Below, in pieces: positions 9,020 to 17,911 of a stretch of DNA of 64,000 nt (its first letter is position 1; the number at the start of each line of letters is the position of its first letter). Location: NCBI RefSeq assembly GCF_013395055.1, contig NZ_CP058349.1, positions 2,106,001 through 2,170,000 on the forward strand, read 5' to 3'. The notes beneath the pieces are model-generated. The model searched no databases, was not told where the DNA came from, and saw only the letters and a list, made by a program, of their open reading frames with translations. The stretch is from Pseudomonas sp. ABC1 (GTDB lineage: Bacteria > Pseudomonadota > Gammaproteobacteria > Pseudomonadales > Pseudomonadaceae). The translations under genes were made by a program, and so were the position numbers.

Positions 9020-9673
9020 ATGCATCATCCGACACTCGCCCGGCACTGCCTGCACGCGTTCAGCCAACAGGTGCCCAGCGCCTGCGCAGCGTTCTATCGC
9101 ATCGATGAACGGCTGCAAGCCTGCGACTTCCAGTTGCACGGCATGCAGGCACCGATGCACCACAGCTACCTCCAGCATTATCGCCACCTCGATCCACTGC
9201 AGCCGCGTACCTGCCTGGCAACCGGCATGGCCGTGATCCCGCTGCGCGAGGGACTGGCCCTGCACGATCCGGGCGAGAACCGCCAGTACCAGCGCTTCCT
9301 GCGCCAGCATCAGGTAGTGGATGTGGTGGAAGTGATCGCCAAGGTTGCCGAGCGCCCGGTCGCCGGCCTGTCGCTGATCCGCCGCGATGGCCAGGCACCG
9401 TTCAGCCGCCAGGAGCTACAACGCCTGCAACCCTTGCTCGGCCTGCTGCAACTGGCCTTGCAGGGCAGCGCGCCCGAGCCTGCCAGCCGCCTGGATGGCC
9501 TGACCGCGCGCGAACGGCAGATCGCCCTGCTGCTGCGTGATGGCACCGCCAACAAGGCGATTGCCCGAACCCTCGGCATCGGCCTGCCAACGGTCAAGAC
9601 CCACCTGCTCAACCTGCTGCGCAAGAGCGGCGCCGGCAACCGTACCGAACTGGTCGCGCGGCTGTTCCTCTGA
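9020..9673 (+). CDS. LuxR-family transcriptional regulator
   Basis: This 217-residue protein has a C-terminal LuxR/GerE helix-turn-helix: LDGLTARERQIALLL, then NKAIARTLGIGLPTVKTHL, about residues 160-217. The N-terminal half does not show the usual acyl-homoserine-lactone site pattern, so the signal is unknown. The ATG is preceded by TTGGAGGCCGCC; an in-frame TTG further upstream is less likely. It lies 108 bases after the cupin gene and may control the oxidoreductase/cupin pair or the hpa operon. Confidence 0.85.
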   Translation: MHHPTLARHCLHAFSQQVPSACAAFYRIDERLQACDFQLHGMQAPMHHSYLQHYRHLDPLQPRTCLATGMAVIPLREGLALHDPGENRQYQRFLRQHQVVDVVEVIAKVAERPVAGLSLIRRDGQAPFSRQELQRLQPLLGLLQLALQGSAPEPASRLDGLTARERQIALLLRDGTANKAIARTLGIGLPTVKTHLLNLLRKSGAGNRTELVARLFL

Positions 9674-9693
9674 TGACCCCGAAACCGCGTACG

Positions 9694-10254
9694 TCAGCCC
9701 TTCAAGGCCGCTTCGAAGACCTGCCACAAGGCATCTAGGCGCCGTTCGTATTTGGCTACGCCGCCATACACCAGCTCGCTGTGCAGCGCATCGATCATGG
9801 CCATGTAGGCAATGGCCAGGGTGGCCGCCGACAATCGCCCGGCCAGCGGTGAGTCCTCGATGGCCTCGCGAATGATGGCTTCCAGTTCGTCCATGAACAC
9901 ATGCATCGGCTCCATCACCACGTCGTAGATATGCAGCGGCGGCGCCAGCAAGGCCTTGACCCAGAACGCCACATGGTGAGAGCCCTCGTAACGCTGGCGA
10001 ATACCGCGCAAGTGCTCATGCAGGTGCGCAAGCACCTGTTCGCCACCTTGCAGGCTGCGCCTGGCGTGTTCCAGTTCGGCATTGATCAGGAGAGGGATGA
10101 GGCTGAGATAAAGCTCATCCTTGTTGCGAAAGTGCGCGTAGATGGAGGGTTTCTTGATACCGACATCCGAAGCGATTTCCGACATCGAGGTGGCATCGAA
10201 ACCCTGTATGGCGAAGCGCGCCAGCGCTGCTTCCTGTAACCGTATGGCGGTCAT
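9694..10254 (-). CDS. TetR-family transcriptional regulator
   Basis: This 186-residue protein has an N-terminal TetR DNA-binding domain: ALARFAIQGFDATSMSEIA, GIKKPSIYAHFRNKDEL, residues about 8-52. The C-terminal all-helical ligand domain is variable, as usual. The chosen ATG (behind CAAGGGGCTTGGC) gives the standard short N-terminus; the open frame extends 22 codons further. It is convergent with the luxR gene and downstream of the pfeA-like receptor. It is the best candidate for the regulator that binds the palindromes at 12729 and 21284. Confidence 0.9.
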   Translation of the reverse strand: MTAIRLQEAALARFAIQGFDATSMSEIASDVGIKKPSIYAHFRNKDELYLSLIPLLINAELEHARRSLQGGEQVLAHLHEHLRGIRQRYEGSHHVAFWVKALLAPPLHIYDVVMEPMHVFMDELEAIIREAIEDSPLAGRLSAATLAIAYMAMIDALHSELVYGGVAKYERRLDALWQVFEAALKG

Positions 10255-10378
10255 GCCAAGCCCCTTGAAATAGGGGGATATTATGGCAGGGGACCGGCCA
10301 TGCCAACCGATCAGGCCCACTGGACGTGGGCAGTCGGGCTACGCATTCGAAACGCCGCGAATAACACGGCCAGGTTTT

Positions 10379-10407
10379 CCGTGCGGGACGATGAGCGCCC
10401 CGCACGG
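10379..10407 (-). repeat. Hairpin after the TonB receptor gene
   Basis: CCGTGCGGG and CCCGCACGG form a perfect 9-bp stem seven bases beyond the receptor stop. No T-run follows on the minus strand, so terminator function is uncertain. Confidence 0.45.
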
Positions 10408-10413
10408 CGCCAG

Positions 10414-12657
10414 TCAGAACGACGTCGTCACGCTGGCGAAGAAGGACCGTCCACGCTCGTTGTAGGTCTGCGCGCCGACGTTTTCAGCATTGCCCTTGCG
10501 GTACAGGCGCTTGTCGAACAGGTTGCTGACCCCGGCCCGCAGCCCCAGGTTGTCACTGACCTTGTAGCCTGCGCTCAGGCCGAAAATGGCATAGGGGTCC
10601 ACTTCGTCCTGGGTGGCGATGGTGCTGCCGGTCTGCGCCAGCTTCGGCGGCGTCTGCTTGCCGTACCAGGTGGCGAGGGCCTGGAACGACAGGCGATCGT
10701 CGAAGAACCAGTCGAGCGTCGAGTTCACCGTGAACTCGGGGATGATACTCAGCGGCTCGCCCTTGAACGGCCCTGAGCGCTTCTCGGAGTCGATCATGTA
10801 GGTCAGGTTGGTGTTCCATTCGAGCGAGGTTCCCAGCGGCAGGAAGATATTGCCTTCCAGCCCTTGCACCAGAGCCTTGCCGGTGTTCTCCCAGCGATAG
10901 ACATCCTGGTTGTTGACCACGCGGATCGCCGTCGTGCCGGCATCCACCTTGTTGCGGTAATCATTGCGGAAGTACGTCAGGCTGCTGCGCCAGGAGCCCG
11001 GGTCGTAGGCGATGCCGATCTCCTTGTTGACGCTGGTTTCCGCCTTCAGGTTTTCATTGCCTTCCAGGAAGCAACTGTTCCCGGTGCCGCCCGCACCGCG
11101 CCAGCAACCATTGCCCCGGCTCGACAACAGGTAGCTCTCGGTCGACTGGTAGAGGTTGGGTGCTTTGTAGGCGCGGGCGATACCGCCCTTGAGGGTCCAG
11201 GCCTGCGCCAGCCGGTACTCGGCGTTGAGACTGGGGCTCCAGTTGCTGCCGAAGGTGCCGTTGTGATCGAAACGCAGGCCGGGCGTCAGCGTCAGGTCAC
11301 GGGTTGCGGCAATGTTGCTTTCCACATAGACCGCCTGGCTGTCGAGGCTTGCACTGGTCGATGAGCCGCCCTCCAGGACACCGCCGCCGCTGCCGTTGGG
11401 GTCGATGCTCTGGCGCATGCCGCCGGGGTCATTGAGGTGCTCGCGATTGACCTCCAGGCCAGCCGTCAGCACCTGATCGAAACCTGCGATCGGAAACGGC
11501 ACGTCGACCTGCCCATGCAGCCGGGTGTTCTTCAACCGCGAGGTGTCGAATACCCCGGCAATGCTGTCGTCACCCGCCGCAGGCGCCCCCTCGACACGCC
11601 CGGTCAGGCCCTCGCGCTGGCGCTTGTTGCGGGTCACGTCATGGCTCAGGCCAAGCTGCGTGTCGCCCCAGTCATAGCTGCCACGGTGAGTGACCGCGAA
11701 GGCCTGGCGATAGGTGATGTTGGTCTCGCGGCCATACATGTCCTCGATGGCATCGTCCAGGTAGAACGGCGAGTCCCCGGCGAAACGGTTGCCCTGGCGC
11801 GAGAAACTCAGGTCCAGATCGACGGTGTTCCATGCGTCAGGCTGCCAGGACAGTAGGCCACTGACGTCCTTGTTGACCACCCCTTCGCGTCCGGCGGTGT
11901 TCAGGCCGGGCTCGAGGGCGCCACTGCGGCCCTCCACCGGGTCGATATGGCGGGTATTGATATCGCGCGCATCGGCCTTGGCACGGTTGAAACTACCGTA
12001 TACGCGGCCGGAGAGCGTTTCGCTCAAGGGGCCCGCCAGGCTGAAGTTGGCACGGTCGGTGGTGCCTTCCTTGCGGTCTTCCGGCTGGTTGGTATACAGC
12101 GTCATGGAGCCTGTGGCCTTTTGCGTCGAAGGGGCCTTGGTGATGATATTCACCACGCCGCCCATCGCCCCCGAGCCATAGCGGGCCGCCGCCGGGCCAC
12201 GCAGCACCTCGATCCGCTCGACCTGCTCGGCCGGCACCCAGTTGGTATCGCCACGGGTGTCGCGGTCGCCGCCCCAGCCATAGCGAACCGCGTTGCGCGA
12301 CGTGACCGGGCGCCCATCGATGAGGATCAGCGTGTTTTCCGGCCCCATGCCACGGATGTCGATCTGGCGGTTGTTGCCACGCATGCCGGAGGCGCTGTTA
12401 CCGGTCAGGTTGACCCCCGGTTGCCGCCGCAGGATGTCGGAAAGATCGTTGACCGGCGGCGCGCGCTCGATGTCGCTGCTGTTGATGACGGAAACACCGA
12501 GGGACTGTTTGATCTGCTCCTCGGCGGTGCCGATGACCTGGAGCGATTCCAGTTCGACATCATGGGTCGTATCGGCGCCGGCCTGGGTGGCGGCGCCCAC
12601 CAGCAGCGCCAGGGCGATCAGGCTCATGGGCAGGTTGAGCGTGTCACGAGAGTGCAT
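10414..12657 (-). CDS. pfeA: TonB-dependent catecholate-siderophore receptor, PfeA/FepA-like
   Basis: This 747-residue outer-membrane receptor starts with a signal peptide ending near GAATQAGADT. A plug domain follows with QIDIRGMGPENTLILIDGRP and the FepA/PfeA hallmark RYGWGGDRDTRGDTNWVP, then VERIEVLRGPAAARYG and GGVVNIITK. The beta-barrel ends in ...TTSF with the terminal Phe required for assembly. PfeA has almost the same length (746) and imports ferric enterobactin with TonB-ExbBD. The gene is not next to pfeR/pfeS-type genes but to a TetR gene, and an iron ABC operon lies 4.5 kb away. Substrate within the catecholate class is inferred. Confidence 0.9.
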   Translation of the reverse strand: MHSRDTLNLPMSLIALALLVGAATQAGADTTHDVELESLQVIGTAEEQIKQSLGVSVINSSDIERAPPVNDLSDILRRQPGVNLTGNSASGMRGNNRQIDIRGMGPENTLILIDGRPVTSRNAVRYGWGGDRDTRGDTNWVPAEQVERIEVLRGPAAARYGSGAMGGVVNIITKAPSTQKATGSMTLYTNQPEDRKEGTTDRANFSLAGPLSETLSGRVYGSFNRAKADARDINTRHIDPVEGRSGALEPGLNTAGREGVVNKDVSGLLSWQPDAWNTVDLDLSFSRQGNRFAGDSPFYLDDAIEDMYGRETNITYRQAFAVTHRGSYDWGDTQLGLSHDVTRNKRQREGLTGRVEGAPAAGDDSIAGVFDTSRLKNTRLHGQVDVPFPIAGFDQVLTAGLEVNREHLNDPGGMRQSIDPNGSGGGVLEGGSSTSASLDSQAVYVESNIAATRDLTLTPGLRFDHNGTFGSNWSPSLNAEYRLAQAWTLKGGIARAYKAPNLYQSTESYLLSSRGNGCWRGAGGTGNSCFLEGNENLKAETSVNKEIGIAYDPGSWRSSLTYFRNDYRNKVDAGTTAIRVVNNQDVYRWENTGKALVQGLEGNIFLPLGTSLEWNTNLTYMIDSEKRSGPFKGEPLSIIPEFTVNSTLDWFFDDRLSFQALATWYGKQTPPKLAQTGSTIATQDEVDPYAIFGLSAGYKVSDNLGLRAGVSNLFDKRLYRKGNAENVGAQTYNERGRSFFASVTTSF

Positions 12658-12728
12658 AGAAGACGGACCTTGTATGTGGCGGGTTGGACAGTGGTGGCGG
12701 GATAGGCGAAGGCGAAAGAAAATCGCTA

Positions 12729-12744
12729 CCTAACGGTCGGTAGG
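12729..12744 (+). promoter_or_regulatory. Palindromic operator upstream of the pfeA-like gene
   Basis: CCTAACGGTCGGTAGG matches its reverse complement at 12 of 16 positions and is identical in 15 of 16 bases to the palindrome at 21284. It lies 72 bases upstream of the receptor start. On the minus strand it directly follows an AT-rich stretch with TAATAA that could be a -10, a typical repressor position. TetR-family operators often have this size and symmetry. Confidence 0.6.
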
Positions 12745-12826
12745 TTATTAGGATGGATTTGCATTTGCAATATCCCGCCCGCACCTGCGCCTTGGCGGCT
12801 GCCAGGAGGCAGGCGACGAATGCCGC

Positions 12827-14599
12827 CTACGCGTCCGTACCAGAACGCTCCTGCCCACTGCGGCTCGCCAGCAGGGCCACCGTACCCGGCACGCCGGCCG
12901 GCAGCGGCGCGTCCTCCAATGCACTCACGACGCCCTGCCAGCGCCGCTCGATCGCAGCACGCTGCGGACTGTCGCGAAACGCGTGCACGAAGGCGTCCAC
13001 CTGCTCCAGCAGGCTGGCGTTTTCGCCCCGCGCCGCCACACCGGCGCTGTAGCACCAGCGTTGCTCGCCCAGGTGGACTGGCAGGATCTCCAGGCGCCCA
13101 TGCCAGGGGCTCTGCGTATCCGTGCAGGCCCAGTGGTAGATAGGCCGCTCCACCGCGAACGCATCGACGATGCCCTCGGCCAGACCATCGTGGATCCGGC
13201 TCTGATCGGAGAACGCGATCAGGTTGGCCAGTTCGATGCGCCCGCCCGCCACCTGGCGGTTCGCCGCCCAGCGCACCCCCAGTTGCTCGAGCACCTGCAG
13301 CGCCTGCGGGTCGTTGCCGCAACCGAGCACCTTGCCCTGCAGGTCGCCAAGGCTGCGGATAGCCGTGTCGCCACGGCGGCGCGCCAGGATCAACGGGCAA
13401 CTGCTGTAGGGCAGGGAAAAGGCCAGGCCAGGAAATGCCGGCGACGCCGGCAGGGCGCTCCAGATCAGATCGGCGGGCGCTTCGCCAGGGGCTCGGCCGA
13501 ATGCCAGGGCACTCAGGCACTCTTCCCATCCCTGCTCGACGAACTCCAGCTCCACCCCGAGCCACTTGGCGAAGGCGCGGGCATAGTCGGCATCCAGCCC
13601 TTGCAGAGGCTCCCCGGCCCGCCGGCGGAACGAGAGGCCGATGAACGCCGGCTCGATGGCGATTCGAATACGCTTGCGTTGCAGGATATCCGCCAGCCGG
13701 TCGTAGTCCCGTTGCAACGGCAGACCCTGCTGGCGCAACAAGCGTTCGAGTGCTGGCGCGGGCGACCCGGCACCCTCGCAGCCATGCGCCGCCGCTTCGC
13801 CCAGGTCGGTGGCCCGCCGCCCCAGGCCCGCCAATCGCTCCAACCGCCCCTGCAATTGCCCGGCGCTTTCCAGCACCACGCGGTTGGTCTGCTGCAAGCT
13901 GTCCACTTCGGCACTGACCGTTTCGAACAAACCGTTCATTCGCTCCAGCGAGGCATTGGTCGACGCCAGCAACTGGGCGAACCCTTCGCGGCTGTGGCTG
14001 GAGACTTCATGCATGCGTGCCTGCAGCTCGCTCAGGTCCATGCGCGCCGTCGCGTCCTGGGCGCTCAGCAGGGTGCGCTGGGCCAACTTGCGCACCTCGT
14101 CGGCGACCACCGCGAAACCACGCCCGGAGTCGCCCGCGCGCGCCGCCTCGATGGCCGCGTTGAGCGCCAGCAGGTTGACCTGCCGGGCGATGTCGCCGAT
14201 CTCGCCCAGCACCCGGATGACATCGTCCGACTTGCCACTGACCTGCCCGGACAGTTCGTCGATCCTTCCTTGCAGGTCGCTCTCCACCAGGCGCAACCGC
14301 TCGCCCAGGGCCTGCTGCACGGACAGCGCCAGGGCATTGCTGTCCGCCATGTGCCGGGCCGAGTCCTGCAAGGCCCGCTGCATCCGTTGCGCGCGCTGGT
14401 TGATCTCGACGCACGCCTGGGTGGCGCTGTGCAAGCTCGTGGCCACCGCTCCGGAAAGCGCCGCCAGAAAGGCGAACAGGCGGGCCTGCAACCACTGCCC
14501 CGGCGTCTCGGTTACCTCCGGCACAGGCTCTGGGGGCAATACCTGCGGTTCCACCGCCGGCGCGGTGGGAAGCGATTTGGCGAACCAGCGTTTGAACAT
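12827..14599 (-). CDS. Soluble methyl-accepting chemotaxis protein fused to a solute-binding (SBP_bac_3) domain
   Basis: This 590-residue protein combines two modules. Residues about 40-280 form a chemoreceptor signalling coiled coil; its hairpin tip [20 protein letters not shown] followed by [20 protein letters not shown] is typical and would contact CheA/CheW. Residues about 310-570 resemble an amino-acid-type periplasmic binding protein ([40 protein letters not shown]). There is no signal peptide and only one weak hydrophobic stretch ([12 protein letters not shown]), so the binding domain probably faces the cytoplasm. That is unusual, because such domains normally work in the periplasm. 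It lies between pfeA and moaF and is divergent from moaF. Confidence 0.85.
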   Translation of the reverse strand: MFKRWFAKSLPTAPAVEPQVLPPEPVPEVTETPGQWLQARLFAFLAALSGAVATSLHSATQACVEINQRAQRMQRALQDSARHMADSNALALSVQQALGERLRLVESDLQGRIDELSGQVSGKSDDVIRVLGEIGDIARQVNLLALNAAIEAARAGDSGRGFAVVADEVRKLAQRTLLSAQDATARMDLSELQARMHEVSSHSREGFAQLLASTNASLERMNGLFETVSAEVDSLQQTNRVVLESAGQLQGRLERLAGLGRRATDLGEAAAHGCEGAGSPAPALERLLRQQGLPLQRDYDRLADILQRKRIRIAIEPAFIGLSFRRRAGEPLQGLDADYARAFAKWLGVELEFVEQGWEECLSALAFGRAPGEAPADLIWSALPASPAFPGLAFSLPYSSCPLILARRRGDTAIRSLGDLQGKVLGCGNDPQALQVLEQLGVRWAANRQVAGGRIELANLIAFSDQSRIHDGLAEGIVDAFAVERPIYHWACTDTQSPWHGRLEILPVHLGEQRWCYSAGVAARGENASLLEQVDAFVHAFRDSPQRAAIERRWQGVVSALEDAPLPAGVPGTVALLASRSGQERSGTDA

Positions 14600-14768
14600 A
14601 TCGGGACTCCTGCGACGACCTCCCCATTTAGGCCGAGCAGCGGCGTCACGGCTTGTCCCTCGCTGCCATGGCGCTTGCCCGCTGCTGCAAGCTCAACCAT
14701 CCGGTCGATGGCGCCCTTGCAGACAGCGCGTGACCATGCGGGCTCCTCCACTGCAACGAGTCCCACCC

Positions 14769-15590
14769 ATGAGCACGACCTCCGACTGGATCACCGTAGG
14801 CGCCCTCGCCGAAGGCTTCGCCCCCGAGGCGTTCATCCTGCCCAACCTGGCCGAACTGGCGGGCCGGCGTTTCGACCTGCATTTCGAGAACGGCTGGCAT
14901 ATCGAGCACCGCTTCGACGCCGAACAGCTGCACTGGCACGCCGCCGACGGCCACTCCACGGGTAGCGCGCCCTATCGCGCCACATCGGTGCGGCCCGGTA
15001 TCTACCTGATCGACTTCATCAAGCACGAAGGTGGCCAGGCCTGGTCGATCAGCCTGGTGCTCGACACCCTCACGCAATCCTTCACCGCTGTGATCGGCAG
15101 CCTGCCAAGCGCTGAAGAAACCCGCGAAGGGCTGTACTCGCGCGCCCTGGCGGGCAAGGCGCTGACCAGCGTCGAAGCTCGCTTCCTGCACGGCAGCCTC
15201 GACCAGCCCTGGCAACCCGGCGCTTGCCCGCACGCGCCGAGCAGCGAGCTGGTCGGCGTGCGCAACCGCTACCGCTACAGCCCGACCGAGGTCTACGAAC
15301 ACATCTACCTCAACCCCGACTACTACAGTTGGCAGTGCCTGCAGGGTGTGGAGAAGGGCCTGTGCGACACCGACCGCTGCCACTACTACAAGATCACCGA
15401 CGCCCTGTACCTGTTCGTCTGGCGCGAGAAAATCGTGCCGACCCTGGGCCTGGTGATGATCGATCTGCAGCAGCATCGCAGCGATGGCAAGATCTTCGGC
15501 TATGCCAGCGATGGCTTCGACACCTTGTCCAACTTCCCGGTGTCGTCCTACTGCGACCTGCTCAACCGCACGGAGTACGGCGATGCCTGA
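14769..15590 (+). CDS. moaF: MoaF-family protein
   Basis: This 273-residue protein resembles MoaF of the Klebsiella monoamine regulon: an N-terminal lipocalin-like half (LAGRRFDLHFENGWHIEHRF, GIYLIDFIKHEG) and a C-terminal half with NRYRYSPTEVYEHIYLNPDY and GLCDTDRCHYYKI. MoaF has been labelled molybdenum-cofactor biosynthesis protein F by name confusion; its biochemical role is not established. The start ATG follows GAGTCCCACCC. The last codons overlap the next SDR gene by 8 bases, so the two are coupled. In the monoamine regulon moaF also pairs with an SDR gene, which supports an amine-related role. Confidence 0.8.
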   Translation: MSTTSDWITVGALAEGFAPEAFILPNLAELAGRRFDLHFENGWHIEHRFDAEQLHWHAADGHSTGSAPYRATSVRPGIYLIDFIKHEGGQAWSISLVLDTLTQSFTAVIGSLPSAEETREGLYSRALAGKALTSVEARFLHGSLDQPWQPGACPHAPSSELVGVRNRYRYSPTEVYEHIYLNPDYYSWQCLQGVEKGLCDTDRCHYYKITDALYLFVWREKIVPTLGLVMIDLQQHRSDGKIFGYASDGFDTLSNFPVSSYCDLLNRTEYGDA

Positions 15591-16374
15591 GACTATCGTC
15601 ATCACCGGTGCCGGAACGGGTATCGGCGAGGCCTGCGCCCGGCGCCTGGCCGCAGAGGGAGCCGACCTGATACTGATCGGCCGCCGCCAGGACGCACTGC
15701 AACGGGTCGCCGAAGACACTGGCGGGCTGGTGCTGGCGGGCGATGCCGCCGACAGCGCCACCTGGTCCCGCTTCACCGCGATCATCCGCGAACGCTCCGG
15801 CGCTATTGATGCGCTGCTGGCCTGCGCTGGCGGCCACGGCCTGGGCAACGCCACCGACACCAGTGACGACAGCTGGGCCGCCGCCATGCGCAGCAACCTG
15901 GACAGCGCCTTCCACAGCGCCCGCGCCTGCCTGCCGCTGCTTATCCCGCGGCGCGGCAGCATCGTCCTGCTCGGCTCCATCGCCTCTTTGGCGGCCGGTC
16001 CCGAGGTCTGCGGCTATACCACCGCCAAGCATGCCCTGCTCGGCCTCACCCGCTCGCTGGCGCGGGACTACGGCCCGCAGGGCGTGCGGGTCAACTGTGT
16101 ATGCCCCGGCTGGGTGCGCACGCCGATGGCCGATGCCGAGATGCAGCCCTTGATGGCGCATTACGGCGACGACCTCGACCACGCCTACGCCCGCGTCACC
16201 GCCGACGTGCCCTTGCGTCGCCCGGCAACGGCCGAAGAGATCGCCAGCGTCTGCCGTTTCCTGATCAGCGCCGAGGCTTCGATCATCACTGGCGCGACCC
16301 TGGTCGCCGACGGCGGATCAAGCATCGTCGATGTCCCCACCCTGGCCTACGGCCGCATGGAGAACAACGCATGA
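15583..16374 (+). CDS. Short-chain dehydrogenase/reductase (first of two)
   Basis: This 263-residue classical SDR has the cofactor motif TGAGTGIGEA at residues 8-17, the catalytic YTTAKHALLG (Tyr-x3-Lys) near residue 146, and SIASLAAGPE with the catalytic Ser. It overlaps moaF by 8 bases and its stop overlaps the next start (ATGA). The three genes are one operon. NAD(P)-linked oxidation or reduction of a small hydroxy/keto compound is expected; substrate unknown. Confidence 0.88.
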   Translation: MPETIVITGAGTGIGEACARRLAAEGADLILIGRRQDALQRVAEDTGGLVLAGDAADSATWSRFTAIIRERSGAIDALLACAGGHGLGNATDTSDDSWAAAMRSNLDSAFHSARACLPLLIPRRGSIVLLGSIASLAAGPEVCGYTTAKHALLGLTRSLARDYGPQGVRVNCVCPGWVRTPMADAEMQPLMAHYGDDLDHAYARVTADVPLRRPATAEEIASVCRFLISAEASIITGATLVADGGSSIVDVPTLAYGRMENNA

Positions 16375-17141
16375 ATCCGCAATTCGACTTCCATGGCCAG
16401 CAGGTGCTGGTCACCGGCGGCGCCCAGGGCATCGGCCAGGCCATCGTCGAAGGTTTCGCCAGGGCCGGTGCCCAGGTGCTGATCGCCGACCTGCAAAGCG
16501 AGCGTGCCGAAGCACTGGCCAGCGAACTGCGCACACAAGGGCTCAAGGTAAGCGAAACGGCCATCGACCTGGCCGACCCCGAGGCGATCCTGGCGCTGGT
16601 CGCGGGCCTGCAACGCCTCGACGTGCTGGTGCACAACGCGGGTTATTTTCCGCTGACACCCTTCGCCGACATCACCCCGGCGCTGCTCGAACGCACCCTG
16701 GCGGTGAACCTGGCCGCACCCTTCTGGCTCACCCAGGCGGCCTTGCCGCTGTTCCGCCGCCAGGGAGGCGGCAACGTGCTGGTCACTTCGTCGGTCACCG
16801 GCCCCCGGGTGGCCTTCCCCGGCCTCAGCCACTACGCGGCGTCCAAGGCCGGCGTCAACGGCTTCATCCGCAGCGCGGCACTGGAACTGGCCAGCCTCGG
16901 GGTGCGGGTCAACGGTGTGGAACCGGGCATGATCCGCACCCCGGCCATGGGCAACCTGGGCGACGCAACGCTCTCCAGCGATATCGCCAGGGGCGTGCCG
17001 CTGGGACGGCTGGGCGAACCGCAGGACATCGCCAGCGCCATGCTGTTCCTGGCCTCGGAGGCTGCTGCCTATATCACCGGGCAGACCATCATCGTCGACG
17101 GCGGCGCCACACTGCCGGAAACCCAGGCGACCCAGGACTGA
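16371..17141 (+). CDS. Short-chain dehydrogenase/reductase (second of two)
   Basis: This 256-residue classical SDR has TGGAQGIGQAIVEGF at residues 14-28, NAGYFPLTP, and the catalytic YAASKAGVNGFIRSA. It starts in an ATGA overlap with the first SDR. The pair are not close copies of each other, so they probably act on different steps. It ends 9 bases before the convergent iron ABC operon. Confidence 0.88.
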   Translation: MNPQFDFHGQQVLVTGGAQGIGQAIVEGFARAGAQVLIADLQSERAEALASELRTQGLKVSETAIDLADPEAILALVAGLQRLDVLVHNAGYFPLTPFADITPALLERTLAVNLAAPFWLTQAALPLFRRQGGGNVLVTSSVTGPRVAFPGLSHYAASKAGVNGFIRSAALELASLGVRVNGVEPGMIRTPAMGNLGDATLSSDIARGVPLGRLGEPQDIASAMLFLASEAAAYITGQTIIVDGGATLPETQATQD

Positions 17142-17149
17142 GCACGCTC

Positions 17150-17911
17150 TCAGCCCCTGAAATAGACCCCGATGCGCTCGCCGTCTATCTCATGGACAGC
17201 AATCTCCATGTCATAGACGGTCCGCAGCACATCCGTGCGCATGATCTCCGCTGGCGAGCCCTGGGCCACGACCCGCCCCTCGCGCATGGCGACGATATGG
17301 TCGCAGTAGCAGGAGGCGAAATTGATGTCGTGCAGCACCATGACCACTGTCTTGCCCAGCTCATCGGCAGCCTGGCGCAACTGGCGCATCATCGCCACCG
17401 CATGTGGCATGTCCAGGTTGTTCAGCGGCTCGTCCAGCAGCACATAGTCCGTGTCCTGGCACAGCACCATGGCCACGAAGGCCCGCTGGCGCTGGCCGCC
17501 GGAAAGTTCGTCGAGAAAGCGCTCGCTGAACGGTTGCAGATTGAGGTAGCCGATGGCGCGCTCGACACAGGCCAGGTCATCTGCCGACAGCCGCCCTTGC
17601 GTATGCGGGTAACGGCCAAAACCGACCAGTTCGCGCACCGTCAGGCGGGACACGATGTGGTTGTCCTGACGCAGGATCGACAACCGCCTGGCCAATTGAT
17701 CGCCAGGTGTGCGCGCCACGTCCAGGCCATCCACATAGGCTGCGCCGCTGCTTATCGGCAGCAGGCGGCTGATCATCGACAACAGGCTCGACTTGCCGGC
17801 GCCATTGGGCCCGATGATCGACACCAGCCCACCCCTGGGCAGTTGCAGGGTCACGTCATCGACGACAACCTGGCCGCCATAGTCCTTGCAGAGATTCCGG
17901 GTTTCGATCAT
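17150..17911 (-). CDS. Iron-siderophore ABC transporter ATP-binding protein
   Basis: This 253-residue ATPase has Walker A GPNGAGKSS (34-42), signature LSGGQRQR (136-143) and Walker B VLLDEP (157-162), with a switch His in VMVLHDIN. It resembles the YclP/VctC/FepC group that energises ferric-siderophore import. It is the last gene of a five-gene minus-strand operon and overlaps the upstream permease by 4 bases. A longer open frame exists but runs back through the permease gene. Confidence 0.92.
   Translation of the reverse strand: MIETRNLCKDYGGQVVVDDVTLQLPRGGLVSIIGPNGAGKSSLLSMISRLLPISSGAAYVDGLDVARTPGDQLARRLSILRQDNHIVSRLTVRELVGFGRYPHTQGRLSADDLACVERAIGYLNLQPFSERFLDELSGGQRQRAFVAMVLCQDTDYVLLDEPLNNLDMPHAVAMMRQLRQAADELGKTVVMVLHDINFASCYCDHIVAMREGRVVAQGSPAEIMRTDVLRTVYDMEIAVHEIDGERIGVYFRG

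Noticed and set aside
12745..12790. Fur box in the pfeA-like promoter
   Set aside because: TTGCAAATGCAAAT is only a loose match; the same is true of AATCATTACTATT near 21255. Neither is good enough to list as a site.
12983..14965. 660-codon plus-strand frame over the chemoreceptor gene
   Set aside because: It is the antisense shadow of the MCP-fusion gene and shows no family motif or ribosome site.
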